Source: Ruminococcaceae bacterium UBA1734 (GTDB lineage Bacteria > Bacillota > Clostridia > Oscillospirales > Acutalibacteraceae). Taken from it: a stretch of 12,075 nt of DNA. Positions 1 to 6,620 of this stretch are shown here, piece by piece (positions within the stretch are counted from its first letter, which is position 1; the number at the start of each line of letters is the position of its first letter). The translations under genes and the position numbers were made by a program. The stretch lies in the NCBI GenBank assembly GCA_002315765.1, contig DCIE01000063.1, positions 1-12,075 of the forward strand. The letters are read 5' to 3'. The notes beneath the pieces are model-generated. The model did no database searches, had not been told where the DNA came from, and worked only from the letters and a program-made list of their open reading frames with translations.

Positions 1-90
1 TATTGAACGGCAGAAGCAAGTCCCTCCATATTTTTGAGAATACAAAATTAAGGCTTGACGATACTTCATATCTTGTGTTACAGTGTTCAT
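1..90 (-). CDS. N-terminal fragment of a transposase, probably frameshifted
   Basis: A minus-strand frame begins at ATG (90-88) and reads MNTVTQDMKYRQALILYSQK before running off the left edge. The beginning resembles the helix-turn-helix N-terminus of integrase-core (IS481/IS3-like) transposases common in clostridia. An AAAGGAG site (complement of 102-108) lies 11 bases upstream. After YGGT the frame continues as CFCRSI, which does not look like the family. Skipping one base near position 18 gives YGGTASAVQY, which matches the usual YGVTKAAxxY pattern of the helix-turn-helix. This suggests a one-base insertion and an inactive copy, though only 30 codons are visible. The family is assigned from memory of related sequences. 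Confidence 0.5.
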   Translation of the reverse strand, partial: MNTVTQDMKYRQALILYSQKYGGTCFCRSI

Positions 91-184
91 GACGAATAGT
101 TCTCCTTTGTTGCTTTTTGTGTCGTAACTTAACTGTAACACATGGAGTCCTATTCGTCATTCTTTTTTTGCAAACTGTAACACA
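74..184. repeat. Three copies of an 11-bp motif at the IS end
   Basis: The motif TGTGTTACAGT occurs on the + strand at 74-84, and as its complement ACTGTAACACA at 132-142 and 174-184. The two complement copies share 13 identical bases (AACTGTAACACAT, 131-143 and 173-185). The 74-84 copy lies inside the transposase gene, where it encodes the Thr-Val-Thr-Gln segment. Repeated terminal motifs of this kind are typical transposase-binding sites, but that role is inferred. Confidence 0.6.
90..159. repeat. 10-bp perfect inverted repeat around the transposase leader
   Basis: TGACGAATAG at 90-99 is the exact complement of CTATTCGTCA at 150-159. In a minus-strand transcript the downstream arm lies between the ribosome binding site and the start codon of the transposase and touches the ATG. 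A transcript reading in from outside the element could therefore fold so that initiation is hindered. Such protection against impinging transcription is known for other insertion sequences, but here it is only inferred. Confidence 0.55.
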
Positions 185-231
185 TCTATTGTAAACCTAC
201 AATGTAATTTCTTAAAAACAAAATCTTGTGG

Positions 232-260
232 TTGAAGTGGTGTGCTATTTATGATATAAT
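232..260 (+). promoter_or_regulatory. Sigma-A promoter for the ruvC operon
   Basis: A -35 box TTGAAG (232-237) and a perfect -10 box TATAAT (255-260) are separated by 17 bases. TG at 252-253 adds an extended -10 element. Transcription would start near 267, leaving a leader of about 24 bases before ruvC. The promoter lies outside the presumed insertion-sequence end at 184. The interval 186-231 shows no other recognisable signal. Confidence 0.8.
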
Positions 261-290
261 ATACTAATAATATTATATAAGGAAAATAAT

Positions 291-800
291 ATGAGAATTT
301 TCGGTATTGACCCGGGTTATGCAATAGTAGGATACGGCGTAATAGAATATAATGGAATAAATTTCTCGGTTGTAGGTTACGGCGCAGTTACAACCAATGC
401 CGGGGAAGAGTTTTCTTCAAGACTTGATTGTATCTACAATGATTTAACAACTTTGTTCCGTAAATATAAGCCTGACTGCGTTTCCATAGAAAAACTGTTT
501 TTTAATACAAATACTACTACCGCCATTGATGTGGCTCAAGCCCGAGGAGTAATCCTTTTGGCAGCTAAACACTTTGATATTCCTGTTTTCGAATACACAC
601 CTTTGCAGGTTAAACAGGCAATAACAGGATACGGCAGAGCAGAAAAACGACAGGTTATGGAAATGGTGAAAAGTTTTTTATCGCTAAGTAAGATTCCAAA
701 GCCTGATGACACAGCCGATGCTTTAGCCCTTGCTATTTGTCATGGACACAGTTCGGGAAGCATTTACGGTAAATTAAGCAAAGGAGATACAAAAATTTGA
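291..800 (+). CDS. ruvC: Crossover junction endodeoxyribonuclease RuvC
   Basis: RuvC is the dimeric nuclease that cuts four-way Holliday junctions symmetrically at the end of recombinational repair, acting with RuvAB in the cytoplasm. The 169-residue product has the normal family length and the RNase H-like fold signature. It starts with RIFGIDPG, and the four acidic metal ligands are visible as Asp7, Glu67 (in SIEKLFF), Asp140 and Asp143 (in DDTADALALAI). The ATG at 291 is preceded by AAGGA (279-283) seven bases upstream. It is the first gene after the promoter at 232-260. Its stop codon overlaps the ruvA start (TTGA, 797-800), so the two are probably translationally coupled. Confidence 0.97.
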   Translation: MRIFGIDPGYAIVGYGVIEYNGINFSVVGYGAVTTNAGEEFSSRLDCIYNDLTTLFRKYKPDCVSIEKLFFNTNTTTAIDVAQARGVILLAAKHFDIPVFEYTPLQVKQAITGYGRAEKRQVMEMVKSFLSLSKIPKPDDTADALALAICHGHSSGSIYGKLSKGDTKI

Positions 801-1402
801 TTTCTTCGTTAAACGGAAAAATAATATTTAAAGATTTGAATACTTGTATAATTGAGTGTGGGGGAATAGGCTTTAAAGCTATGATTACAAACAGCGCCTA
901 TTCAAAACTCGGCAATGTGGGGGAAGATACATTTTTATACACATTTTTGTCGGTTAAAGAGGATGCTCTTGATTTATATGGTTTTTCTTCAATTGATGAG
1001 CTTGAAACATTTAAGTTAATTACCTCGGTTAGCGGTGTGGGACCGAAAATCGGTATTGCACTGTTAAATGAGTTTACCTTTGATAAGATAACACTGTTAA
1101 TAGCCTCAGCCGATGCGAAATCCCTGACTGCCGCAAGTGGTGTGGGATTAAAACTTGCACAAAGAATTATACTTGAGCTAAAAGATAAAATCGGCTCTAT
1201 CGGTTCATCCGCCGATATTAACGAAGTTGTTAAAATCGGTAACGCAACCGGTAATAACAGTGCAAAAGAGGCGATTGAAGCTTTGGTATCTCTCGGATAT
1301 ACTCAAAGCGAGGCTTCTCTTGCTGTTTCACGACTTGATACAACACTTGAAACCGACAAGTTGATTAAATCAGCACTCAAAACATTAGCAAAGGGGTTTT
1401 AG
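797..1402 (+). CDS. ruvA: Holliday junction branch migration protein RuvA
   Basis: RuvA binds the Holliday junction as a tetramer and loads the RuvB motor onto its arms. The 201-residue product has the standard three parts. An N-terminal OB-like domain covers about residues 1-62. Two helix-hairpin-helix motifs follow, with SVSGVGPKIG near 77-86 and AASGVGLKLAQRI near 112-124. A short linker leads to the C-terminal RuvB-binding helical domain (about 155-200, AKEAIEALVSLGYT). Translation starts at TTG (797), which overlaps the ruvC stop and lies 10 bases after AAAGGAG (780-786). No ATG is available close by. The gene is followed after three bases by ruvB. Confidence 0.96.
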   Translation: MISSLNGKIIFKDLNTCIIECGGIGFKAMITNSAYSKLGNVGEDTFLYTFLSVKEDALDLYGFSSIDELETFKLITSVSGVGPKIGIALLNEFTFDKITLLIASADAKSLTAASGVGLKLAQRIILELKDKIGSIGSSADINEVVKIGNATGNNSAKEAIEALVSLGYTQSEASLAVSRLDTTLETDKLIKSALKTLAKGF

Positions 1403-1405
1403 TAA

Positions 1406-2446
1406 ATGATAGAAGAAACCGATTATGAAAATCGAATAGTATCACCGGAATATACCGAAAATGATACCGAAACCGATGTTTCTTTGCGACCTAAAACACT
1501 TAGTGAATATGTGGGACAAACTAAGGTTAAAGATGCGTTAAGTATATATATCAGGGCTGCAAAGCAAAGAAAAGAATCCCTTGACCATTGTCTTTTATAC
1601 GGACCTCCCGGACTTGGAAAAACAACACTTGCAGGAATTATCGCAAAGGAAATGGGTACAAACCTTCGTGTTACTTCGGGACCTGCCATTGAAAAACAGG
1701 GGGATTTATTAGCAATACTTACCTCGCTTAATGAGGGCGATGTGTTGTTTATTGATGAAATTCATCGACTTTCAAGAAATATTGAAGAAGTGTTATACCC
1801 TGCAATGGAGGATTTTTCTCTTGATATTATTTTAGGAAAGGGACCTTCCGCAAGGTCTATTCGCCTTGATGTACCGCATTTCACACTTGTTGGTGCCACA
1901 ACCCGTTCGGGACAGCTTACAGCACCGCTTCGTGATCGTTTCGGTGTACTGTTAAGACTTGAGTTATATACACCCGAACAGCTTGGTCAAATTGTTATGA
2001 GGTCATCTAAAATTATGGGTATTGAAACCGATTTGGAAGGTGCGCTTGAAATAGCTTCTCGTTCCCGCGGTACACCGAGAATTGCCAATAGGCTTTTAAG
2101 AAGAGTCAGAGATATTGCCCAGGTTGACTTTGACGGCAGGATTACCGAAGCCGTTGCAAGAGAAGCCTTGAAGCGTTTTGAAATTGACGAGCTTGGTCTT
2201 GATGATTTTGATAGAAAAATGCTTTCGATAATAATTAAAAATTACGGCGGCGGTCCTGTGGGTGTTGAAACCCTTGCGGCAGCTTTAGGTGAAGAAGCCG
2301 TTACAATCGAAGATGTTTACGAGCCTTATTTAATTCAAATCGGATTTATTAACCGAACTCCGAGAGGTCGATGCGTTACCGCTTTGGCTTATGAGCATTT
2401 AGGTATAATACCACCTAACAATTCATTACAACAAACACTTATTTAA
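1406..2446 (+). CDS. ruvB: Holliday junction branch migration ATPase RuvB
   Basis: RuvB is the hexameric AAA+ motor that pumps DNA through the RuvA-bound junction. The 346-residue product has normal length. It shows the Walker A motif GPPGLGKT (66-73), Walker B with Asp117-Glu118 (LFIDEIHRL), sensor 1 GATTR (163-167) and the PLRDRFG segment (174-180) with the arginine finger. The C-terminal winged-helix DNA-binding domain (about 265-340) includes GGGPVGVETLAAALGE. The start ATG at 1406 is preceded by AAGGGG (1391-1396). The first 25 residues are a charged extension before the conserved SLRPKTLSEYVGQ. Together with ruvC and ruvA this is a complete resolvasome operon. Confidence 0.97.
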   Translation: MIEETDYENRIVSPEYTENDTETDVSLRPKTLSEYVGQTKVKDALSIYIRAAKQRKESLDHCLLYGPPGLGKTTLAGIIAKEMGTNLRVTSGPAIEKQGDLLAILTSLNEGDVLFIDEIHRLSRNIEEVLYPAMEDFSLDIILGKGPSARSIRLDVPHFTLVGATTRSGQLTAPLRDRFGVLLRLELYTPEQLGQIVMRSSKIMGIETDLEGALEIASRSRGTPRIANRLLRRVRDIAQVDFDGRITEAVAREALKRFEIDELGLDDFDRKMLSIIIKNYGGGPVGVETLAAALGEEAVTIEDVYEPYLIQIGFINRTPRGRCVTALAYEHLGIIPPNNSLQQTLI

Positions 2447-2455
2447 GGAAAAATA

Positions 2456-3328
2456 ATGAGAACAGTAAAAGATTTTAAAGATTATGAGCTTATTGATGCC
2501 GATAATGGGGAACGCCTTGAGCGTTGGGGTGATATTATTTTAATAAGACCCGACCCGCAAATTATTTGGCAAAAGAAAAGAACAAATAAGCTTTGGAATA
2601 ATCCCCACGCCATTTATCATCGTTCTTCAAGTGGCGGCGGATATTGGGAAACCTTAAAAAAGGTCCCTGATGTATGGAGTATAAATTATAACGATTTAAC
2701 ATTTAGACTTAAGCCTATGGGATTTAAGCATACGGGGTTGTTTCCCGAACAAGCGGTTAATTGGAAACTTGCAGGGGATTTAATTAAAAATGCCGATAGA
2801 GAAATTAAGGTGCTTAATTTATTTGCATATACCGGAGGTGCAACCGTTGCCTGTTTAAAAGCCGGTGCAAATGTTACCCATGTTGATGCCTCAAAGGGTA
2901 TGGTAAACTGGGCAAAAGAAAATGCCAATGTCAGCGGTGTTGCCGATAGAAGTGTCAGGTGGCTTGTGGATGACTGTATGAAATTTGTTGCAAGAGAAGT
3001 AAGAAGGGGCAATAAATACGATGCGGTTATTATGGACCCTCCTTCATACGGCAGAGGTCCCAACGGCGAGGTTTGGAAACTTGAACAGCAACTGGGCGAA
3101 CTCTTAAAAGGTGTATCCTCCGTTATTTCCGATAAACCTTTATTTTTCTTTTTAAATTCATATACCGGCGGTTTGTCGCCTACCATACTTAATTATATGG
3201 TAAAACAGTATTTTCCTGTTGGAAAAGACGATACCTTATATACCGAGGAGATAGGACTTAATGTTACCGATAGGGATATTTCATTGCCTTGCGGTGCTAC
3301 AACAGTTTGGATAAAAAATGACAAATAA
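2456..3328 (+). CDS. RlmI/RlmK-like class I SAM-dependent methyltransferase
   Basis: This is a predicted S-adenosylmethionine-dependent methyltransferase of 290 residues, related to the catalytic domain of the 23S rRNA methyltransferases RlmI and RlmK. The SAM-binding motif NLFAYTGGA is at 121-129, followed by the acidic residue Asp144 in HVDASKG. DD at 172-173 could contact the adenine, and the motif-IV loop DPPSYGRG is at 194-201. Residues 1-90 form a separate N-terminal region with YHRSSSGGGYWE that does not look like the PUA RNA-binding domain of RlmI, so the substrate cannot be read from the sequence; an rRNA base is the best guess. The ATG at 2456 follows an AAGGAAA site. The 3' end overlaps ecfA1 by 11 bases. 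Confidence 0.85.
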   Translation: MRTVKDFKDYELIDADNGERLERWGDIILIRPDPQIIWQKKRTNKLWNNPHAIYHRSSSGGGYWETLKKVPDVWSINYNDLTFRLKPMGFKHTGLFPEQAVNWKLAGDLIKNADREIKVLNLFAYTGGATVACLKAGANVTHVDASKGMVNWAKENANVSGVADRSVRWLVDDCMKFVAREVRRGNKYDAVIMDPPSYGRGPNGEVWKLEQQLGELLKGVSSVISDKPLFFFLNSYTGGLSPTILNYMVKQYFPVGKDDTLYTEEIGLNVTDRDISLPCGATTVWIKNDK

Positions 3329-4172
3329 TATTATTGAAGTTAAAAATGCTACATTTGAATACAGCAATTCATCAGAGCATAAGGCTGTAATAGAGGATTT
3401 TAATATTTCTTTTAAGCGTGGCAGTTTTACGGTGATTTTAGGCCATAACGGCTCGGGTAAATCAACCCTTGCAAAACTGTTAAACGGACTTTATAAGCCT
3501 GATAAAGGCGATGTATTTGTTGATGGCTTAAACACCAAAACAGAAGAAACCGAAATCGAGATTAAAAGACGGGTGGGAATGGTTTTTCAAAACCCGGATA
3601 ATCAACTTTTGGCTTCTATTGTGGAAGAAGATGTAGCTTTCGGTCCTGAAAATTTAGGAATAAAACCCAATGAAATACGGCAAAGAGTAGATAATGCCTT
3701 AAAATCCGTTGATATGTATGATTATGCAAAGAAGTCATTACATCATCTTTCAGGCGGACAGAAGCAAAGAGTGGCAATAGCGGGTATAATTGCTATGGAA
3801 CCTGAATGTATTGTTCTTGATGAACCTACTGCTATGCTTGACCCAAAGGGCAGAAAAGAGATAATTTCCACAATTTTAAGGCTTAACAAGGAAAAGGGTA
3901 TTACAATAATTCTAATAACCCATTTTATGGAAGAAGCCGAATCGGCGGATAGAGTTGTTGTTATGGACAGCGGAAAAATTGTTGCCGATGACACACCGAA
4001 AAATGTTTTTAATAAAGCAGATATGCTTAAAAATGTGGGACTTGATGTTCCGCAAACAACAGAACTGTTATTAGAACTCAAAAATAACGGATTTTGTGTA
4101 GATACACAGGTTATTTCTATTGAAGAAGCAGCCGATGAGATTATTAAGGCGCTTCATTCGGAGGGAATTTAA
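3318..4172 (+). CDS. ecfA1: ECF transporter ATPase EcfA1
   Basis: This is one of the two ATP-binding subunits of an energy-coupling factor transporter, which powers uptake of vitamins or transition metals with separate substrate-binding S components. The 284-residue protein carries Walker A GHNGSGKST (42-50), the Q-loop Gln91 in VFQNPDNQ, the ABC signature LSGGQ (144-148), Walker B with catalytic Glu169 (VLDEP) and the switch His202. The FQNPDNQ Q-loop is typical of the EcfA/CbiO group. The ATG at 3318 lies inside the end of the methyltransferase gene and has no clear Shine-Dalgarno site, so translation probably depends on coupling to that gene. The A1 label rests on gene order and on the FQNPDNQ form. 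Confidence 0.93.
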   Translation: MTNNIIEVKNATFEYSNSSEHKAVIEDFNISFKRGSFTVILGHNGSGKSTLAKLLNGLYKPDKGDVFVDGLNTKTEETEIEIKRRVGMVFQNPDNQLLASIVEEDVAFGPENLGIKPNEIRQRVDNALKSVDMYDYAKKSLHHLSGGQKQRVAIAGIIAMEPECIVLDEPTAMLDPKGRKEIISTILRLNKEKGITIILITHFMEEAESADRVVVMDSGKIVADDTPKNVFNKADMLKNVGLDVPQTTELLLELKNNGFCVDTQVISIEEAADEIIKALHSEGI

Positions 4173-5039
4173 TTGCAAAAAATATTAGAGGTTAAAAACT
4201 TAACCCACACCTATGACAGCTCGACACCGTTTAAAGTTGATGCGGTAAGCGATGTAACATTCAGCGCCCTTGAGGGTGAAATTATCGGAATAATCGGTCA
4301 TACCGGTTCAGGTAAATCCACCCTTGTAAGTCATCTCAACGGTCTTTTGAAGCCCACATCGGGAAGCGTGTTGTTTGAGGGTAAAGACATTTGGGAATAT
4401 CCTAAAAAGATTAGAGATATTCGTTCTAAAATCGGTCTTGTTTTCCAGTATCCCGAATACCAACTTTTTGAAGAAACGGTTTTCAAAGACATTGCTTTCG
4501 GCCCTAAGAATATGGGTGTTTCGGGTGAAGAATTGAAAAAGCGTGTTATCGATACCTGCAAACTGCTTCATATTGATGATGACTATTTGGAAAAGTCGCC
4601 CTTTGATTTATCGGGCGGTGAAAAAAGAAGGGTTGCAATTGCAGGGGTAATGGCAATGCACCCGAAAATACTTATACTTGATGAACCGATTGCAGGACTT
4701 GACCCGCAGGGACGAAAAGATGTAATATCAATGATTGAAAATTACAGATTGGCATTTAATGCAACTGTTTTTATTATTTCCCACAATATGGAAGATATGG
4801 CAAATCTTGCGGATAAACTGATTGTTATGAACAAGGGCAGGTTGGTCAGATTTGATACCACCGAAAATGTTTTTGCCGACGGACAATTCTTGAAGAGTAT
4901 AGGTTTAAATGTTCCTTGTGTTACCGATGTTTTTGAGATACTAAAGAAAAAAGGTCTTAAGATAGATAAAAATGTCTTTAGAATTGAAGATGCGGTTAAG
5001 TATCTCCTTGCATTAAAGGAGGAAAAGAAGAATGCTTAA
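4173..5039 (+). CDS. ecfA2: ECF transporter ATPase EcfA2
   Basis: This is the second ATP-binding subunit of the ECF module and pairs with EcfA1 to form the ATPase dimer. The 288-residue protein shows Walker A GHTGSGKST (42-50), Gln92 in the Q-loop FQYPEYQLFE, the signature LSGGE (146-150), Walker B with Asp170-Glu171 and the switch His204. The FQYPEYQLF form and the LSGGE signature are usual for EcfA2. Translation starts at TTG (4173) directly after the ecfA1 stop, with GGAGG at 4160-4164 eight bases upstream. The 3' end overlaps ecfT by eight bases. Confidence 0.93.
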   Translation: MQKILEVKNLTHTYDSSTPFKVDAVSDVTFSALEGEIIGIIGHTGSGKSTLVSHLNGLLKPTSGSVLFEGKDIWEYPKKIRDIRSKIGLVFQYPEYQLFEETVFKDIAFGPKNMGVSGEELKKRVIDTCKLLHIDDDYLEKSPFDLSGGEKRRVAIAGVMAMHPKILILDEPIAGLDPQGRKDVISMIENYRLAFNATVFIISHNMEDMANLADKLIVMNKGRLVRFDTTENVFADGQFLKSIGLNVPCVTDVFEILKKKGLKIDKNVFRIEDAVKYLLALKEEKKNA

Positions 5040-5841
5040 CGATATTACTTTCGGTCAGTATGTTGAAACTGATTCGGTTATTCATAGATTAGACCCAAGA
5101 GTTAAGATTTTACTTCTCATAATAAATATTATTTTCATATTTATTGCTAAAAATATTTTTTCTTTGTTGTTTATTGCTTTGTTTGTATTGATGATTATGA
5201 TTTTTTCCAAAGTACCGGTGAAAATGTACTTTAAAAATCTAAAAGCAATTCTTCCGATAATTATTTTTACCGTAATTATCAACCTGTTTTACGGCCGTGG
5301 CGGAAGCGTGGTTTTTAAATGGTGGAAGATTACTCTTACTACCGGTGGTATTTATAATTCTATGTATTTAGCACTTAGGATTTTTCTTCTTATCACTATT
5401 AGTTCGGTGCTTACTTATACAACTACACCTAACGATTTAACCGATGCTATTGAGAGGCTGTTTTCACCCCTTGGTGCAATCGGACTCAAAAATGCAATCC
5501 ATACTCTTGCAATGATGATGACAATTGCTCTTAGATTTATCCCGACACTTGTAGAAGAAACTCAAAAGATTATGAATGCACAAAAAGCAAGAGGTGTGGA
5601 TTTTGAAGGCGGAAAGCTAAAGGAAAAAATAGGTGCACTTATTCCTATTTTAATTCCGCTTCTTATTTCATCGGTCAGAAGGGCTTATGAATTAGCCGAA
5701 GCTATGGAATGCAGATGTTATAACGGTTGCGAAGGCAGAGAACGAATGAAACAACTCAAAATATCCGCAAAAGATGTAATTTCATTTATCTTTTCGGCAG
5801 TTATTTGTGCGGGTGTAGTGGCTGTTAATATTATTGCTTGA
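5032..5841 (+). CDS. ecfT: ECF transporter transmembrane subunit EcfT
   Basis: EcfT is the membrane scaffold that couples the EcfA ATPases to the substrate-binding S components. The 269-residue protein has several hydrophobic segments (about 26-59, 71-87, 111-130, 200-214 and 248-267). It also has the cytoplasmic coupling motifs of the family: Ala-Arg-Gly at 186-188 (NAQKARGVDF) and the conserved AMECRCY at 224-230. The ATG at 5032 is placed by a very strong AAAGGAGG (5015-5022). No S component is encoded in the window, so this fits a shared (group II) module serving S components elsewhere. Both this and the substrate are inferred. The order ecfA1-ecfA2-ecfT-truA is widespread in Firmicutes. 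Confidence 0.94.
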   Translation: MLNDITFGQYVETDSVIHRLDPRVKILLLIINIIFIFIAKNIFSLLFIALFVLMIMIFSKVPVKMYFKNLKAILPIIIFTVIINLFYGRGGSVVFKWWKITLTTGGIYNSMYLALRIFLLITISSVLTYTTTPNDLTDAIERLFSPLGAIGLKNAIHTLAMMMTIALRFIPTLVEETQKIMNAQKARGVDFEGGKLKEKIGALIPILIPLLISSVRRAYELAEAMECRCYNGCEGRERMKQLKISAKDVISFIFSAVICAGVVAVNIIA

Positions 5842-5850
5842 GGTATTGTT

Positions 5851-6591
5851 TTGAAACGAGTATTGCTTAAGATTTCTTATGACGGAACGGATTATCACGG
5901 TTGGCAGGTACAACCAAACGGTATAACCATTCAAGAGATTTTACAAAATTCAATTTCCAAAGTTTTAAACAGTAATACACGAATTACGGGGTGTAGTCGT
6001 ACAGATGCGGGGGTACACGCAAGAGAGTTTTACTGTCATTTGGACTGCGATGAAAGTATTCCAAAGGACGCCTTCTTACGAGGTGTTAATTCGGTTTTGC
6101 CGAAAGATATTGCAATAATTGATGTTATAGATGTTGAAAACACCTTTCACGCAAGGTATTCTTGTAAAGGTAAAAATTATCTTTATAATTTTTATTTCGG
6201 AACGACAAATCCTTTTATGGAAAGGTATGCACTGAGGCTTGATAGTAAGCCTGATTTTAATTTGATGAATGAATTTTGTAAAGGGATTGTGGGTACCCAC
6301 GATTTTGAAGGATTTTCTTCATCAAAAAGAACTGTTGAGGATACCGTTCGCACTATAACAAATTGTGAGATAATAAACAATGATAACGGATTTTCCTTTT
6401 CGGTTTCCGCTGACGGCTTTCTTTATAATATGGTTAGGATTTTAGCCGGAACCTGTCTTTGGGTTGGGTACGGAAAACTACCTGCCGATATTTATATTGA
6501 TATTTTCGGCAGTAAGGATAGGTCTTTAGGTGGGAATACTCTATCTCCCAAGGGACTGTTTTTAGATAAAGTTTTTTATGATTTAGAATAA
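5851..6591 (+). CDS. truA: tRNA pseudouridine synthase TruA (positions 38-40)
   Basis: TruA converts uridines 38, 39 and/or 40 in the anticodon stem-loop of tRNAs to pseudouridine. The 246-residue product has normal length. The catalytic aspartate is Asp52 in CSRTDAGVHA. The N-terminal YDGTDYHGWQVQ (10-21), the mid-protein HARYSCKGKNYLY and the C-terminal YNMVRILAG blocks are all conserved in the family. Translation starts at TTG (5851), nine bases after the ecfT stop, with a modest TGAGGT site overlapping that stop. The next gene begins downstream without a terminator. The ribosomal genes rplM/rpsI, which often follow truA in Firmicutes, are absent here. Confidence 0.95.
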   Translation: MKRVLLKISYDGTDYHGWQVQPNGITIQEILQNSISKVLNSNTRITGCSRTDAGVHAREFYCHLDCDESIPKDAFLRGVNSVLPKDIAIIDVIDVENTFHARYSCKGKNYLYNFYFGTTNPFMERYALRLDSKPDFNLMNEFCKGIVGTHDFEGFSSSKRTVEDTVRTITNCEIINNDNGFSFSVSADGFLYNMVRILAGTCLWVGYGKLPADIYIDIFGSKDRSLGGNTLSPKGLFLDKVFYDLE

Positions 6592-6606
6592 TGCTCATAA
6601 AAAAAG

Positions 6607-6615
6607 AAAAGGTGA
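6607..6615 (+). promoter_or_regulatory. Ribosome binding site deciding the start at 6621
   Basis: AAAAGGTGA lies five bases before ATG 6621. The upstream ATG at 6591 overlaps the truA stop by one base and has no comparable site, so initiation at 6621 is preferred. Confidence 0.65.
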
Positions 6616-6620
6616 TTATT

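Larger units (their letters stand above)
1..184 (-). mobile_element. End of an insertion sequence (left part outside window)
   Basis: This stretch holds the start of a minus-strand transposase-like reading frame (1-90), its ribosome binding site, and a leader ending in a TGT-starting terminus. Read on the minus strand, the outer end is TGTGTTACAGTTTGC (184 down to 170), and TGTGTTACAGT recurs at 142-132. Short TGT... termini fit DDE transposases of the IS481/IS3 type. The precise boundary at 184 is inferred from the repeat, because the other end and any target duplication lie outside the window. The element sits just upstream of the ruvC promoter without disrupting it. Confidence 0.5.

Noticed and set aside
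1..185. The repeats at the left edge as a CRISPR array
   Set aside because: The repeated unit is only 11-13 bases, one copy is inverted and lies in a coding sequence, and the spacing is irregular. The insertion-sequence explanation fits better.
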